Program-made: the position numbers and the translations under genes | The notes under the pieces: generated by a model | Database searches by the model: none | Told to the model about the DNA's origin: nothing | The model's input: only the letters and a program-made list of their open reading frames with translations | DNA from: Bacillota bacterium | Lineage (GTDB): Bacteria > Bacillota > Clostridia > Oscillospirales > Ruminococcaceae | Direction of reading: 5' to 3' | NCBI GenBank assembly: GCA_023439605.1 | Contig: JAEXNS010000166.1 | Coordinates: 1-5,002 of the forward strand | DNA: 5,002 nucleotides | Shown: piece by piece, positions 1 to 5,002 of the stretch | Position numbering within the stretch: position 1 is the stretch's first letter | Layout of the letters: every line of letters begins with the position of its first letter

Positions 1-794
1 GTCATAATGGTGTGTGCTGCATAATCTGTACTTGGAAATCCCACTAAACTTCTTCCAACTATATCTGCTGTAAATGAAGCAACTATTTGCATTACCGCGG
101 CAAACATCATTTGTGGCCCCATAGATGGAATAGTTATATAAATAAGTTCTTGCCATCTATTTTTAATACCCTCAATTGCACCTGCTTCATACTGGCTTTT
201 GTCTATATTTTGAAAACCTGCACGTAAAGCCAAAAAACCCGCGCCTAAACTTATCCATAATTGAACTATTATAACCACATATATTATATAATTTGCATCT
301 GTCAGCCATTGTTTTGCAGATGTTATTATTCCCATATCCATAAGTATAGCATTTAAATATCCATATGGGTCTCCACTAAAAACGAGTTGCCAAATAGTGT
401 AGACATTTGCCATAGAAGGCACATAAAAAATCAAAGTAAATATTGTTTTCAAACGAGGATTCATTTCATTTATTAACCATGCAAGCAAAAAACAAAGTAC
501 ATAACTGACAGGTCCAGTAAATAATGCGAATATTAAGGTTACTCTTATAGACTGTATAAAAGTTTTATCTTGAAGAAAAAGGGTTTGATAATTTGATAGC
601 CCAACAAATTTCGGAAAACTAGCCATATTGAAGTCCGTAAACCCCATAGGTAACGACATTAATACTGGAATAATAGTAAAAACAACAAAAAACAACATAA
701 AAGGAATCATCATCAACCAACATTCCCTTGTTTGACTATTAGTTACAAATGTTTTTTTATAACTCTTTTTATTTTCATGTGAAATATTACTCAA
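1..794 (-). CDS. Carbohydrate ABC transporter permease, MalF/UgpA type (partial, C-terminus beyond left edge)
   Basis: This is an inner-membrane permease subunit of a CUT1-type sugar importer. It would pair with a second permease and receive sugar from the binding protein encoded just upstream. The 264 visible codons show hydrophobic segments near residues 26-48, 83-107, 117-139, 168-192 and 227-245. An EAA loop at about 203-223 (EAGAIEG, then TIP) is the contact site for the ATPase; the conserved Gly is residue 209. Family members are usually about 290-300 residues, so the last membrane segment is probably missing. The start is inferred as TTG at 794-792, because GGAGG at 806-802 lies 7 nt upstream and a stop in the same frame (TAA, 809-807) closes off anything further upstream. 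An ATG at 798-796 is in another frame and stops after three codons. The family call is firm from the EAA motif and layout. The substrate is unknown. Confidence 0.9.
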   Translation of the reverse strand, partial: MSNISHENKKSYKKTFVTNSQTRECWLMMIPFMLFFVVFTIIPVLMSLPMGFTDFNMASFPKFVGLSNYQTLFLQDKTFIQSIRVTLIFALFTGPVSYVLCFLLAWLINEMNPRLKTIFTLIFYVPSMANVYTIWQLVFSGDPYGYLNAILMDMGIITSAKQWLTDANYIIYVVIIVQLWISLGAGFLALRAGFQNIDKSQYEAGAIEGIKNRWQELIYITIPSMGPQMMFAAVMQIVASFTADIVGRSLVGFPSTDYAAHTIM

Positions 795-808
795 ACATAT
801 TCCTCCTT
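792..808 (-). promoter_or_regulatory. Shine-Dalgarno site and TTG start of the permease
   Basis: The minus strand reads AAGGAGGA at 808-801, then TTG at 794-792, a good spacing for initiation. The only nearby ATG (798-796) is too close to the Shine-Dalgarno site and runs into TAA at 789-787. TTG is therefore the start that decides the frame. Confidence 0.75.
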
Positions 809-845
809 AAATCGTTACTATTCACCATATGTGTAAGTCTGAGTT

Positions 846-902
846 GTTTTCCCGAAGGTCCAGGGCGACCGGAAAGCCCGGTCGACTCCGCAGAGTCGAA
901 AC
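846..902 (-). repeat. 57-bp GC-rich hairpin repeat, copy 1 (between binding-protein and permease genes)
   Basis: This matches copy 2 (4287-4343) at 52 of 57 positions in the same orientation. It is 63% G+C in an AT-rich setting. Its ends are complementary (GTTT 846-849 with AAAC 899-902). Inside are a 7-bp stem (866-872 with 878-884, 5-nt loop) and a 5-bp stem (884-888 with 893-897, 4-nt loop); base 884 is shared, so the two stems compete for one pair. A short CCGAAGG mini-hairpin sits at 852-858. It lies 5 nt past the binding-protein stop codon and 51 nt before the permease start, so it should be transcribed as part of the operon mRNA. There is no T-run after it, so it is not a canonical terminator. 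It could act as a REP-like mRNA stabiliser or attenuator, or be a small mobile repeat. The strand is assigned by transcription direction and loop type. Confidence 0.85.
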
Positions 903-907
903 TCCTA

Positions 908-3826
908 TTATTCAAGCCCTAAATTCTTTCTTTTTCTAGTTATCTCCGCATTTATATCTCTATTATACCACATAATCGTATCTCTTGGGTTTAATTTATC
1001 ATTTACTGTAGCTCTAAAAGCTGTCATTATATTTCTGGTTACAGCATATGAAGATGGTAAAACTGGTATTTCTTCTAGTTCTTTTCTTTGAGCCATTATT
1101 TTATCCAATTCCCTTGGAGTCCATGAAATTTGAGATAACGCTTCTGTATTTGCAGTGTCAAATCGCCCCAAAGTTCCCATCAATCCTTCTATTGTAGTAG
1201 CATATTCAGTTTGAACTTTCGTTGACGTGAACCATTTAACAAATTCCCATGCATTTTCTTTGTTCTTTACCTTATTAAAAATAACTGCACCTGAACCACC
1301 TGAATTTACAGAATGATTTATATTGCCATTTTCATCTTTTGTTCCTGGAATAGGTGCAAAATCCCATAACCCATTTATTTCAGGGGCTGCAACTTTAAGT
1401 TGATTATAAAAAGTATAGTTTTGTATAACTATAGGATAAGTGCCATCTCTAAATCTACTAAAAGCATCATATTGTTGTTCAAATTTGTATTTTGTATAAA
1501 AATCTGTCCATGTTTCAAAAGCCTGCACTGCTTCAATTGTATCGAAATTTGTTTTAGTTTGTTCCTCATTGTAGTACCCAATACCTTTTTGCATCAATAA
1601 CGTTGCAAAGGTATGTCCTGCCTCTGTGCTTGGTGCAATATTTGGCGGTGGTAAAATAAGCCCAGCGGTCATATAATTTCTTTGAAAAGCTGGAAGCATC
1701 TCTATAAGTTCTTCCCAAGTATCTGGAGTTTTATCAAAGTCAAGTTCAGATAAAATATCCTTACGATAGAACATCATTGGGAAATTCTGTTGAATAGGTA
1801 TTGCATACAATCCATCTTTATACTCATATTGAACTGTTGCATTTTCATGAAATAATTTTACTACATCATCACAGCCTTCAAACTGTTTCATATCAACAGT
1901 CAATCCTCTAGCCGCAAGATTTACAGGAAATTCTCCTCCTAAAAACAACGCTATATCAGGGCCTTTCCCTGCCAAAGTGGCTTCCATAACTCCACCTTGA
2001 ACTATGTTTATACTTATAGGTATATCATAATTCACCATAAAATCAGATTCTACAAGTTCCTTTATTGCTAAGGCTTGGTCTCTACCTAAACTAACCCAAA
2101 CATCTATAACTTCACTGCCTGTAGATTCAGTAATTAAACTGTAATCTTCAAAAAATGAAGCTATAAATGCCTTTGTCCCAAAGCTTAAAGATTTAAAAGC
2201 ATTTTCTTTAACACTTGAAAACTCCATATCTGATGAAGCTATTTCTATATAATCTATCTCTAAAGGTTGGTCTTTATAATCTCTCATCCATGAAGAAATT
2301 GCCGCAACATTATCTTTTAATTGTGTCAGATAACTTGGTATTTTGAGTGGTTTTTCTATACATTTATCAAGTAAGACATACATTCTTTCTATTCCTGCGG
2401 CTTCTGAACCTTTTGATTTTGAAAGTTCTTCTATGTTATTTTTTATAGATTTTAATTCGGCTGAGATTTTTTCAAAATCACCCACCAATTCAGGAATAGC
2501 TTTATGAACATTATAATCAGTAAACTTATCTGGTGTAGGACCTGTAACCATTAAAATTTTTCTATAGTATTTGTTTATATCCTGTACTATTGTATTTAGT
2601 TTTCTCATAGAATCCCCTATTTCACCGGGAATAGCCTCTAAAGTAATAGTATTTTTCTCTCCAGATTTTAAATACACATATATATACTCTTCATTTTCAT
2701 CTTTTGGAGATACAATATTCCAATCTGTATCATAAAAAAACTTTATTTGATTATGTTCTTCACAAAGGACATTATCATTTACATACAGTCTTCTGTTTGA
2801 ATAAAATCCTCTCATAACATCTTGCCTTGCTTTTATGCCTATTTTATACCATCCATCTTTTTTAATCGCACTACTATCAATTTCCCATGTAATACTTTGA
2901 GTTGCTTTTTTCCAATTTAAAGCACCTATTGTATTATACATCATTTTGCCTGGTGCTGATGGTGATGCCAAATAACTTGACTTGTCTGAAGTAGGATATA
3001 ACGTAGAGTCGGATTTGTATTTGGCATTTTCGCCCTCTATTCTTATCAACGTCGAGGGGGTCGATTTTATTTCATCTTCCGAGGGTTTTACATTTTGATA
3101 AGAATTTAACTTTTCTCTATTATAAAACTTAAAATATTCTAGTCCGATATACGCTTTAGATGCATCAAATGATATAGAGTGTTCTCCTTTTTCAAGGTAA
3201 AAACACAAAGGATCATTAAACAATCCCTCTATGTCCTTTAAATCTGTAGTCATCCATCTGCCTTTTTGTATTTGAGATGGTCTTACTTGGTTTCCACGTG
3301 CGTTAGTTATGATTTCCTTTTCGTTTATCCAAGATTTATTCAAGGAAATTCTTGATGCAGTTCCATATGGTATTTCACCATCTATAAGCAATGCAAGTTC
3401 TATGGATGTTGTGTTTGATTCTATTGGATAATAGGATAATTCCATGTTATATACTCCAGTTTCAGGAACATTAATATTATACGTAACCTTTCCTTCTGAA
3501 CTATTCCATATAAGAACATCCTCTTTACCGTCTAAATCACCCTTTGTAAAATCACCATTTATAGCAGTTTTGTAGTTTGCTCCATTTATTAAAATTTCTT
3601 TGGATGGTCTTTTATCGTCAATATGTAAATCATAATAATCACTATATGAATTTTGCTCTACAAAAAAAATTGAACGCTCTGCATTTTCAACAGCATTAAC
3701 CCTAACTACATTATATGAAAAAGATTGAATGTTTGTAGCTACAAAAACAAAGGCTATTATTGCTGATTTAATAGCCGTTTCCATTTTATTAAAATTTCTT
3801 GAAATTCTTTTTTTCAAATCACACAT
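908..3826 (-). CDS. Large multidomain extracellular solute-binding protein of a sugar ABC importer
   Basis: This exported protein captures a carbohydrate for the permease encoded downstream. A basic N-terminus and hydrophobic stretch (about residues 18-31) form a signal peptide or membrane anchor; VNA at 43-45 is a possible signal peptidase I site. No Leu-x-x-Cys lipobox is visible, which is unusual for a Gram-positive binding protein. Residues about 50-236 form a beta-rich galactose-binding-like module (ETGVYNMELSYYP, ALLIDGEIPYG). Residues about 258-400 form a second one (IRIEGENAKY, DGWYKIGIKARQ). Residues about 403-565 are mainly helical (IVQDINKYYRKILMVTG). Residues about 571-972 are a complete binding domain (IDVWVSLGRDQ, GPDIALFLGG, YAIPIQQNFPMMFYRKD, SVNSGGSGAVIF, AWEFVKWF). 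At 972 residues it is about twice the usual 420-550. The coordinates use the longest frame from ATG 3826-3824, but TTG at 3817-3815 (giving MKKRISRNF) fits the ribosome binding site better. The exact sugar is unknown. Confidence 0.93.
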   Translation of the reverse strand: MCDLKKRISRNFNKMETAIKSAIIAFVFVATNIQSFSYNVVRVNAVENAERSIFFVEQNSYSDYYDLHIDDKRPSKEILINGANYKTAINGDFTKGDLDGKEDVLIWNSSEGKVTYNINVPETGVYNMELSYYPIESNTTSIELALLIDGEIPYGTASRISLNKSWINEKEIITNARGNQVRPSQIQKGRWMTTDLKDIEGLFNDPLCFYLEKGEHSISFDASKAYIGLEYFKFYNREKLNSYQNVKPSEDEIKSTPSTLIRIEGENAKYKSDSTLYPTSDKSSYLASPSAPGKMMYNTIGALNWKKATQSITWEIDSSAIKKDGWYKIGIKARQDVMRGFYSNRRLYVNDNVLCEEHNQIKFFYDTDWNIVSPKDENEEYIYVYLKSGEKNTITLEAIPGEIGDSMRKLNTIVQDINKYYRKILMVTGPTPDKFTDYNVHKAIPELVGDFEKISAELKSIKNNIEELSKSKGSEAAGIERMYVLLDKCIEKPLKIPSYLTQLKDNVAAISSWMRDYKDQPLEIDYIEIASSDMEFSSVKENAFKSLSFGTKAFIASFFEDYSLITESTGSEVIDVWVSLGRDQALAIKELVESDFMVNYDIPISINIVQGGVMEATLAGKGPDIALFLGGEFPVNLAARGLTVDMKQFEGCDDVVKLFHENATVQYEYKDGLYAIPIQQNFPMMFYRKDILSELDFDKTPDTWEELIEMLPAFQRNYMTAGLILPPPNIAPSTEAGHTFATLLMQKGIGYYNEEQTKTNFDTIEAVQAFETWTDFYTKYKFEQQYDAFSRFRDGTYPIVIQNYTFYNQLKVAAPEINGLWDFAPIPGTKDENGNINHSVNSGGSGAVIFNKVKNKENAWEFVKWFTSTKVQTEYATTIEGLMGTLGRFDTANTEALSQISWTPRELDKIMAQRKELEEIPVLPSSYAVTRNIMTAFRATVNDKLNPRDTIMWYNRDINAEITRKRKNLGLE

Positions 3827-3835
3827 CCACCTTTC
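3827..3835 (-). promoter_or_regulatory. Ribosome binding site of the binding-protein gene; favours a TTG start
   Basis: The minus strand reads GAAAGGTGG directly abutting ATG 3826-3824, leaving no spacer. The same Shine-Dalgarno-like stretch is 9 nt from an in-frame TTG at 3817-3815, a workable distance. Starting there removes three residues and gives a typical signal-peptide beginning, M-K-K-R. This is an inference from spacing only. Confidence 0.55.
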
Positions 3836-3865
3836 GCTATAGATGCAATAACAAAACTCAATTTA

Positions 3866-3881
3866 TGTAAATTATTTTACA
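3866..3881. promoter_or_regulatory. Palindrome in the leader, possible operator
   Basis: TGTAAA-TTAT-TTTACA is a perfect 6+6 palindrome around a 4-nt centre. It lies about 70-90 nt downstream of the predicted transcription start and 40 nt before the start codon. It could bind a repressor as a roadblock or form a weak mRNA hairpin. It lacks the central CG of a cre site. In such AT-rich DNA a chance palindrome is quite possible. Confidence 0.3.
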
Positions 3882-3959
3882 ACAATTATGTATAGTCTAC
3901 TCATAATTTATAAAATTAAATCAATTACATTGTTTAAAATGCATAAGTATTTTAAATTA

Positions 3960-3988
3960 ATTATATCATTTAAGCTATTCAATGTCAA
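3960..3988 (-). promoter_or_regulatory. Consensus sigma-A promoter with extended -10 for the binding-protein/permease operon
   Basis: On the minus strand the -35 box is TTGACA (3988-3983) and the -10 box is TATAAT (3965-3960), with exactly 17 bp between them. A TG one base before the -10 (3968-3967) makes it an extended -10. All twelve hexamer positions match consensus. Transcription would start near 3953, giving a leader of about 125 nt before the binding-protein gene. The promoter points at the operon and is separated from thrS by a terminator. Confidence 0.82.
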
Positions 3989-4094
3989 GAAAATTCATGC
4001 ACATTTAATATACTCTTCGTTATTTTAGTCAAAATATATATTAAAATTGTTTTATTTTTTAAAATTCAAACAACATTTCTTACTTATAATGTAA

Positions 4095-4150
4095 TTACTT
4101 AATTAAATATCATTCTTTAATTCTCTTTTTTTAATTGATTAATTAAGTAA
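4095..4150. repeat. 12-bp inverted repeat with 32-bp spacer
   Basis: TTACTTAATTAA at 4095-4106 is the exact reverse complement of TTAATTAAGTAA at 4139-4150. The pair lies about 110-160 bp upstream of the -35 box. It could be paired operator half-sites, the ends of a decayed small element, or chance in AT-rich DNA. Each arm already contains the self-complementary TTAATTAA, which weakens the case for function. Confidence 0.35.
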
Positions 4151-4183
4151 ACAATGAATTAAATTAATTATAAAAATCAATTT

Positions 4184-4247
4184 TCGTCATTTTACATATA
4201 TAATATCGTCATAACATATTTATTTTCTATAGTTTATTTTACATATA
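4184..4247. repeat. Short direct repeats TCGTCAT / ACATAT
   Basis: TCGTCAT occurs at 4184-4190 and 4206-4212, 22 bp apart (about two helical turns). Each is followed within 1-3 nt by ACATAT (4194-4199 and 4214-4219). A longer repeat TTTTACATATA occurs at 4190-4200 and 4237-4247. Direct repeats at helical spacing resemble AraC-type activator sites, but these lie about 200 bp upstream of the promoter, so a regulatory role is speculative. Confidence 0.3.
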
Positions 4248-4286
4248 AAAAGAGTTAGTATTTAGACCTATGTTTAAGGAAAAGAT

Positions 4287-4343
4287 GTTTTACCGAAGGT
4301 CCAGGGCGTCTGGAAAGTCCAGTCGACTCCGCAGAGTCGAAAC
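4287..4343 (-). repeat. 57-bp GC-rich hairpin repeat, copy 2 (downstream of thrS terminator)
   Basis: This is the second copy of the repeat at 846-902, with five substitutions and no indels (offset 3441). It is 56% G+C and stands out sharply from its AT-rich left flank. Outer GTTT (4287-4290) and AAAC (4340-4343) pair. The main stem (4307-4313 with 4319-4325) keeps six of seven pairs: T-A at 4311/4321 replaces C-G of copy 1, while 4309/4323 becomes a T-T mismatch. The second stem and its loop are unchanged. It lies just past the thrS terminator and upstream of the binding-protein promoter, so it may be transcribed only by read-through. No target-site duplication is evident. Confidence 0.85.
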
Positions 4344-4359
4344 CTTTGCAAAATAGTAA

Positions 4360-4395
4360 AAAAGAAGCATCTACATTTGGTAAGATGCTTCTTTT
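4360..4395 (-). terminator. Intrinsic terminator of thrS
   Basis: A 13-bp stem pairs 4360-4372 with 4383-4395 around a 10-nt loop; its core is GAAGCATCT / AGATGCTTC. In the minus-strand RNA the stem is followed by a U-rich run (complement of the A-run at 4358-4363). It begins about 50 nt after the thrS stop codon. The A-run and T-run on opposite sides could allow bidirectional function, but no plus-strand gene is present. Confidence 0.88.
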
Positions 4396-4445
4396 AACTA
4401 GCTACTATGCAGTTTTAGGGGTTTTATGCCGATTTTAACATTTTT

Positions 4446-5002
4446 TTATTTTGTATGTTCAGCTATTTCCTTTAAAAGTTTCATAGTCAATTCTTCAACT
4501 GACATAGTACCTAAATCTCCATCTTTTCTAGAACGAACAGCAACATTTTTTGCCTCTACCTCATTGTCACCTAAAACAAGCATATAAGGCACTTTTTCAA
4601 GCTGAGCCTGTCTTATTTTATATCCTACTTTTTCAGCTCTATCATCCACACTACAACGTATATTCATACCTTTTAGTTTTTCTGCTATCGAATTTACATA
4701 ATCAAGATGTCTATCTGCAATAGGAATTAAAGCAACCTGTTCAGGTGCAAGCCACAAAGGGAAAGCCGCCGCATACTTTTCTATTAGTAGAGCAAGTGTT
4801 CTTTCGTAGCACCCCAAAGAAGTTCTATGTATAATATAAGGTTTTCTTTTAGTTCCGTCAACATCCACATATTCCATTCCAAATTTTTCAGCCAACATTT
4901 GATCTATTTGTATAGTAATCAAAGTATCTTCTTTACCATGAACATTTTTTATCTGAATATCAAGTTTAGGACCATAAAACGCTGCTTCGCCTACCCCTGT
5001 TT
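4446..5002 (-). CDS. thrS: Threonyl-tRNA synthetase, C-terminal part (partial, 5' end beyond right edge)
   Basis: This cytoplasmic class II aminoacyl-tRNA synthetase charges tRNA-Thr with threonine. The 185 visible codons read continuously from the window edge. They begin in the catalytic domain (GEAAFYGPKLDIQIK, then TLITIQIDQMLAEKFGMEYVD) and include class II motif 3 (IHRTSLGCYERTLALLIE). The anticodon-binding domain follows, from about PLWLAPEQVALIPIAD through YKIRQAQLEKVPYMLVLGDNEVE and VAVRSRKDGDLGTM to the TAA at 4448-4446. A shorter frame could start at TTG 4922-4920, but it begins inside the catalytic core and is not a real start. The DTLITIQIDQMLAEKFGMEYVD stretch differs from the E. 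coli type (GTVQLDFSLP) and resembles the form I recall from Clostridia. It ends in its own terminator, so it is probably a separate unit from the transporter operon. Any T-box leader would lie outside the window. Confidence 0.95.
   Translation of the reverse strand, partial: TGVGEAAFYGPKLDIQIKNVHGKEDTLITIQIDQMLAEKFGMEYVDVDGTKRKPYIIHRTSLGCYERTLALLIEKYAAAFPLWLAPEQVALIPIADRHLDYVNSIAEKLKGMNIRCSVDDRAEKVGYKIRQAQLEKVPYMLVLGDNEVEAKNVAVRSRKDGDLGTMSVEELTMKLLKEIAEHTK

Larger units (their letters stand above)
3827..4286. other. AT-rich intergenic region upstream of the binding-protein gene
   Basis: These 460 bases contain no credible gene on either strand and are far more AT-rich than the flanking genes. 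They hold the predicted sigma-A promoter (3988-3960), a leader of about 125 nt with a palindrome (3866-3881), a 12-bp inverted repeat (4095-4150), and short direct repeats (4184-4247). I saw no recognisable riboswitch core, tRNA or clear catabolite-repression (cre) site. Confidence 0.7.

Noticed and set aside
787..828. 13-codon minus-strand frame (ATG 828-826 to TAA 789-787) overlapping the permease start, possible leader peptide for translational coupling
   Set aside because: It has no Shine-Dalgarno site upstream, and its overlap with the permease TTG follows from the ATG already explained there. It is too short to support.
846..902. Integron attC site (short hairpin element following a gene)
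   Set aside because: attC ends read RYYYAAC at the 5' end and GTTRRRY at the 3' end. Here the 5' end is GTTTT and the 3' end is GAAAC, the opposite arrangement, and no integrase is visible.
846..902. Intrinsic terminator between binding protein and permease
   Set aside because: The hairpins are strong, but neither strand has a U-run directly after a stem, only short GAAAAC or GAAAC ends.
846..902. CRISPR repeat pair
   Set aside because: The copies are 3.4 kb apart with a gene between them, carry internal substitutions, and have no spacer-repeat periodicity or cas genes.
1400..1600. 66-codon open frame on the plus strand
   Set aside because: It lies wholly inside the binding-protein gene on the opposite strand, has low-complexity Ile/Phe/Cys-rich content, and shows no convincing ribosome binding site.
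3827..3953. Riboswitch or cre site in the binding-protein leader
   Set aside because: The leader is AT-rich with only one small palindrome. I see no conserved aptamer core and no CG-centred cre sequence.
4446..4922. Stand-alone 158-residue gene starting at TTG 4922-4920
   Set aside because: The frame continues upstream without a stop to the window edge and encodes ThrRS catalytic sequence there, so it is an internal part of thrS.

Overview
The window looks like part of an AT-rich genome of the Bacillota, probably a clostridial or Lachnospiraceae-like lineage. The evidence is the strong AAGGAGG-type ribosome binding site, very AT-rich spacers, a clostridial-style threonyl-tRNA synthetase C-terminus, and a very large composite sugar-binding protein beside a CUT1-type permease. 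The genus cannot be fixed from this sequence. Every gene lies on the minus strand, so transcription runs from the right edge to the left edge.

Layout from right to left: (1) 5002-4446 is the C-terminal third of threonyl-tRNA synthetase (thrS), whose 5' part lies outside the window. (2) 4395-4360 is its intrinsic terminator. (3) 4343-4287 is copy 2 of a 57-bp GC-rich, hairpin-forming repeat. (4) 4286-3827 is a very AT-rich intergenic region. It holds a consensus extended -10 sigma-A promoter (TTGACA, 17 bp, TGaTATAAT), a roughly 125-nt leader containing a small palindrome, and several direct and inverted repeats. (5) 3826-908 encodes a 972-residue exported solute-binding protein. It has two N-terminal beta-rich, galactose-binding-like modules, a helical linker and a C-terminal periplasmic-binding-protein-type domain. 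(6) 902-846 is copy 1 of the same 57-bp repeat, starting 5 nt after the stop codon. (7) 794-1 is a sugar ABC transporter permease of the MalF/UgpA type with a TTG start, cut by the left edge.

The binding protein and permease form one carbohydrate importer. A second permease is expected past the left edge, and a shared ATPase is probably encoded elsewhere. The most interesting feature is the repeat. Two copies differ at 5 of 57 positions, and two of those differences are a compensatory C-G to T-A swap in a stem. In RNA from the minus strand, the hairpin loops belong to the UNCG class. One copy separates the binding-protein gene from the permease gene, the same place where E. coli malE-malF carries REP elements, so it may set the expression ratio of the two. 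I do not recognise the repeat as a named family.
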